Origin: Tumebacillus_A lipolyticus
Lineage (GTDB): Bacteria; Bacillota; Bacilli; Tumebacillales; Tumebacillaceae
Direction of reading: 5' to 3'
Length of the DNA stretch: 64,000 nt
NCBI RefSeq assembly: GCF_042682745.1
Contig: NZ_JBHUIO010000011.1
Coordinates: 558,001-622,000 of the forward strand
Shown: piece by piece, positions 61,369 to 64,000 of the stretch
How positions within the stretch are numbered: the first letter of the stretch is position 1
Layout: every line of letters starts with the position of its first letter
Program-made: the position numbers and the translations under genes
Notes under the pieces: model-generated
The model's input: only the letters and a program-made list of their open reading frames with translations
What the model was told of the DNA's origin: nothing
Databases searched by the model: none

Positions 61369-62091
61369 GTGAGAGATGGTGGAAGCTTTTTTGATCAACC
61401 TGACGTGTTCGATGCATATTGGCGCGCTCGCAGCAGACAGGAAAGCGCCAACTCGGTGTTGGAACAACCGATCATCGAATCGTTGATCGGTTCGGTCGAT
61501 CAGCTTGCTGTGCTCGACCTCGGCTGTGGCGATGGCCAATACGGAAAGCAATTGTTGGCGCAGGGCGCGGCCTCTTACTACGGGATCGATGCATCGATGC
61601 GAATGGTGTCGTTGGCAAAAAAGAACTTGACGGAAGGGAATGCGCACGTTGTGCACCAAGCGTTTGAGGAGATGGAACTGCCAGCGGGGAAGTTTGACCT
61701 GGCCGTCTCCCGTCTTGCGCTTCACTATGTGGACGATCTGGTTCACGTACTCACAAAAGTGTGCAGGAGCCTAGCCAGCGGCGGACGGCTGGTCTTTTCG
61801 GTCGAGCACCCATTGCTCACATCGTGTCAAGAAAGTCAGGGTACCAAACCGGGAAGTTGGGTGGTCGATGATTACTTTGTCGCCGGGGCGCGGGACGTTC
61901 TCTGGTTCGGCGATCGCGTGCGGAAATATCATCGTTCGATCGAAGATTATTTTCTCGCTGTCCAGCAGGCCGGCTTTCAGGTGGATATGCTCCGCGAGTC
62001 GAAGCCAGATCGGGCGCAGTTTTCCTCAGAAGCAGAATATGGTCGGCGCATGCGCATTCCTCTCTTTCTATTGATGACAGGGAGGAAATGA
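61369..62091 (+). CDS. Class I SAM-dependent methyltransferase
   Basis: A 240-residue methyltransferase: motif I VLDLGCGDGQYGKQLL, motif II YYGIDASMRMVSLA, and FDLAVSRLALHYVDDL before motif III LASGGRLVFSVEHP. Methyltransf_11/25 type; substrate unknown. A GTG start at 61369 has GGAGG at 10 nt. Its stop overlaps the start of the MFS gene (62088/62091), so the two are co-translated, perhaps as modification plus export of one compound. Confidence 0.85.
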   Translation: MRDGGSFFDQPDVFDAYWRARSRQESANSVLEQPIIESLIGSVDQLAVLDLGCGDGQYGKQLLAQGAASYYGIDASMRMVSLAKKNLTEGNAHVVHQAFEEMELPAGKFDLAVSRLALHYVDDLVHVLTKVCRSLASGGRLVFSVEHPLLTSCQESQGTKPGSWVVDDYFVAGARDVLWFGDRVRKYHRSIEDYFLAVQQAGFQVDMLRESKPDRAQFSSEAEYGRRMRIPLFLLMTGRK

Positions 62092-63317
62092 TGAGACGCG
62101 CAACATCTTTTCGTTTTTTATGGTTTGGACAGATAGTGGCCAATCTGGCCGATGTCCTCTATGTGGTGGTGCTGATCGCGATGGTCTATCAGGCGACAGG
62201 CTCGACGATGCTGACCGCGCTGATCCCGATGGTGACGATGGGCGCACAGCTGATCGGCGGTCTGGTTGCACCGCTCGTGCTGGATCGCTTTCGCCTGTCG
62301 CGCCTGCTCGTCAGCACCCAAGTGGGCAAAGCGCTGCTGTTCGCGCTGCTGACCCTCTTTTTGGATCGTTTGCTCAGCGGAGGCTGGCTGCCTCTCTTGT
62401 ACGTGCTGATGGCGCTCTTCTCCATCCTCGATGCGGCAGCCAACCCTGCGCGAAATGCGATCGTCCCCCGCCTGGTGGATAAAGCGGAGCTGGTCAAAGT
62501 GAACGGCTGGCTCGCTTCGACCGACCAGACGGTCAACCTCGCCGGCTGGGCGCTCGGCGGCGTGGTCTTCGTTGCGCTGGGCGGCACGGAGAGCATGTGG
62601 GTATGCTTTGTGCTCCATGCGGTTGCGGCGCTGCTGATGTTCGGCGTGCGCGAACCTGTGCGGACGGCTGAAGCGTCAGAAGAGCACGTCGTGAAAAGCT
62701 CAGGGATCTCTTCGATGAAAGAGGGCTGGGTGGTGCTCTGGCGCACGCCGCTTTTGCGGACGATCCTGATCATGGATGTGATCGAGGTGATGTCGGGCGG
62801 CGTGTGGGTCGGTGCGGTGATGATGGTCTTTGTGCAGGAGGCGCTCGGCGAAGGCGAGCAGTGGTTCGGCTTCCTGAACGCCGGGTACATGGGCGGCATG
62901 TTGCTCGGCGGGCTCTTGGTGTCGCTCTGGGCGAAACAGGTGGAGCGCAAGTTCGCGCCCCTGCTCGTGCTCAGCTCCGCCGTGTTCGCCGCGCTCAACC
63001 TCCTCTTTGCTTATACGAGCATCGCTTGGCTCGCCGTGCTGCTCTGCCTGCTGATGGGACCGCCCAATCAGATGAAGGAAGTGATCCAGCAGACGTTGAT
63101 TCAGCGCACAGTTGAAGAGCGGCTGCTCCCGAAAGTGTTCTCCGCGAAGATGACCGTCTTCTACACCGGATACACGCTGTCAGTGCTGGTGATGAGCTTG
63201 CTGACCGATTGGATCGGCGTGCGCTCCGTCTACGCGTTGGCCGGAGCGATTGTCGCATTGGTTCCGCTCCTCGCCTGGAGCAGATGGAAGGTCTTGCGGC
63301 AGGCGTCTGTGGTGTAA
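62091..63317 (+). CDS. MFS transporter, macrolide-efflux (MefA-like) type
   Basis: A 408-residue carrier with 12 hydrophobic segments. ILDAAANPARNAIVPRLVDKAELVKVNGWL after TM4 and QQTLIQRTVEERLLPKVFS (each longer in the family) are typical of the MefA-like DHA3 group that expels macrolides. Start at 62091 has GGGAGG at about 5 nt; 62088 is also possible. Substrate unknown. Coupled to the methyltransferase gene. Confidence 0.85.
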   Translation: MRRATSFRFLWFGQIVANLADVLYVVVLIAMVYQATGSTMLTALIPMVTMGAQLIGGLVAPLVLDRFRLSRLLVSTQVGKALLFALLTLFLDRLLSGGWLPLLYVLMALFSILDAAANPARNAIVPRLVDKAELVKVNGWLASTDQTVNLAGWALGGVVFVALGGTESMWVCFVLHAVAALLMFGVREPVRTAEASEEHVVKSSGISSMKEGWVVLWRTPLLRTILIMDVIEVMSGGVWVGAVMMVFVQEALGEGEQWFGFLNAGYMGGMLLGGLLVSLWAKQVERKFAPLLVLSSAVFAALNLLFAYTSIAWLAVLLCLLMGPPNQMKEVIQQTLIQRTVEERLLPKVFSAKMTVFYTGYTLSVLVMSLLTDWIGVRSVYALAGAIVALVPLLAWSRWKVLRQASVV

Positions 63318-63733
63318 GCGGGCGAGGTGACATTTGTCGCCTTTTGCTCGTCACTTGTCACTTGTCGCCTGAAACGTATTCGTGCAAGCAAAGAGCGCAT
63401 GAGCTAGTTGGCTCATGCGCTCTTTTATCTTGGCGGAGATGCTTTTCTGCTTTGCTTGTGGAAGGCTTATTTTCGAAAAGGTATGACCTTTGCTCCTTAT
63501 TTTGGATTCACGCAGTTTTCCGCAAATTTCCTGAACCCCTTCTCCCTTATCCGATGTTGAGCGATACTATTTGAGAGACGCTGAAGGATACAGACTGTTG
63601 CTCTTCTTTCAAGAGCGACCTCTCGAAGTAAAAAGTTGATTCGAAATATTTTTACAACAACTCCCATCTATCCTGTATTATACATAGTGCATCCTCGTTT
63701 GACGAAAAGATGAATAATCGCGGAGGAGAAACG
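63318..63733. other. Gene-free stretch with one terminator and one promoter
   Basis: About 415 bp. A perfect terminator of the MFS gene at 63390-63426 (AAAGAGCGCATGAGC / GCTCATGCGCTCTTT). A likely promoter for the 63734 gene: TTACAA, 18-bp spacer, TATTAT around 63652-63681. Nothing else recognised. Confidence 0.6.
63390..63426 (+). terminator. Terminator of the methyltransferase-MFS operon
   Basis: 15-bp perfect stem with a 6-nt loop and TTTT end. Confidence 0.88.
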
Positions 63734-63934
63734 ATGAATCGAACATGGATCAGACCTTTGGCCATCTGGGTTCTGCTTTCTTTGCTGCTCGCGATCAACA
63801 TCTTGCCTACCGACCCTGTTGACTTTCTACTCATCCTACTCATGGTGACCGCGGTAGCCTTTGTCGGCGCATTTATCTTGGAAGCTTGTATCCGCTTTTT
63901 GTTCCCGGCCAAGAACAAAGTGACGAGGAAATGA
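63734..63934 (+). CDS. Small two-helix membrane protein
   Basis: A 66-residue protein with two hydrophobic helices (10-25 and 30-52), a basic C-terminus (FPAKNKVTRK) and a GGAGGAG ribosome site at 6 nt. Followed 7 bp later by a strong terminator (63942-63982), so it is a single-gene unit. No family recognised. Confidence 0.7.
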   Translation: MNRTWIRPLAIWVLLSLLLAINILPTDPVDFLLILLMVTAVAFVGAFILEACIRFLFPAKNKVTRK

Positions 63935-63941
63935 GCAAAAC

Positions 63942-63982
63942 GCAAAAAGCATCTGCCTCTTCGTGAGACAGATGCTTTTTGC
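63942..63982 (+). terminator. Terminator after the 63734 gene
   Basis: GCAAAAAGCATCTG / CAGATGCTTTTTGC stem with inner CTC/GAG pairs. Confidence 0.88.
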
Positions 63983-64000
63983 TACCTGCGCTTGGCGACA

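Overview
The window looks like a chromosomal piece of a spore-forming Bacillales Firmicute, probably an Alicyclobacillaceae or Tumebacillus-like genome. This is inferred from the conserved acpS-ydcC-alr-ndoAI-ndoA neighbourhood, two T-box leaders, a manganese riboswitch, liaFSR, a yclNOPQ-type siderophore transporter, strong Shine-Dalgarno sites and frequent GTG/TTG starts. Most of the DNA is moderately GC-rich housekeeping and accessory sequence. Two blocks are clearly more AT-rich: 1-4.5 kb and 26.6-30.4 kb. A run of Ns at 56237-56250 marks an assembly gap.

Region by region. 1-4.5 kb: the start of a Wadjet-type (jetABC) plasmid-defence operon on the minus strand, whose jetC runs off the left edge, preceded by a small cysteine-rich peptide gene. 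4.7-11 kb: DUF309 protein, small hypotheticals, the MrfA DNA-repair helicase, a TauE-type permease and an MFS carrier. 11-20 kb: a Fur-family regulator convergent with a CbiX chelatase, the liaFSR envelope-stress system, a serine T-box followed by a class V aminotransferase and serA, and an ABC exporter whose promoter carries the same 54-bp block as liaFSR. 20-26.5 kb: a Fur-box-controlled iron cluster (nitroreductase, two permeases, ATPase, binding lipoprotein, AraC/binding-protein fusion regulator, heme-monooxygenase-like protein). 26.6-30.4 kb: an AT-rich cassette with a secreted protein, a large FtsX-type permease and its ATPase, bacteriocin-like in layout.

30.5-37.3 kb: rhodanese protein, two membrane proteins, an OmpR-type two-component system, a hypothetical anchored protein, an MFS carrier and a GNAT enzyme. 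37.3-41.1 kb: alaS with an alanine T-box, then an unusual non-coding region and a secreted pre-peptide carrying four copies of the hexapeptide VIIRGD. 41.1-45.2 kb: ndoA/ndoAI, alr, a LolA-like lipoprotein, acpS and a thioesterase. 45.3-54 kb: DUF2339 protein, arylamine N-acetyltransferase, a small self-regulating Xre operon and two ABC-exporter operons, the second with a ykkC-like leader. 54-64 kb: membrane proteins, HesB-like protein, alpha/beta hydrolase, gap, TerC protein under a yybP-ykoY (Mn) riboswitch, SH3 protein, APH-type phosphotransferase, tandem GNAT, YebC, methyltransferase and MFS carrier.

The signals most worth following are the VIIRGD repeat peptide with its long upstream non-coding region, the promoter block shared by liaFSR and the 17.9-19.7 kb ABC operon, the ykkC-like leader, the secreted-protein/ABC cassette and the small cysteine-rich gene ahead of the Wadjet genes. 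All functional names come from recognising protein families by eye. No database search was possible.
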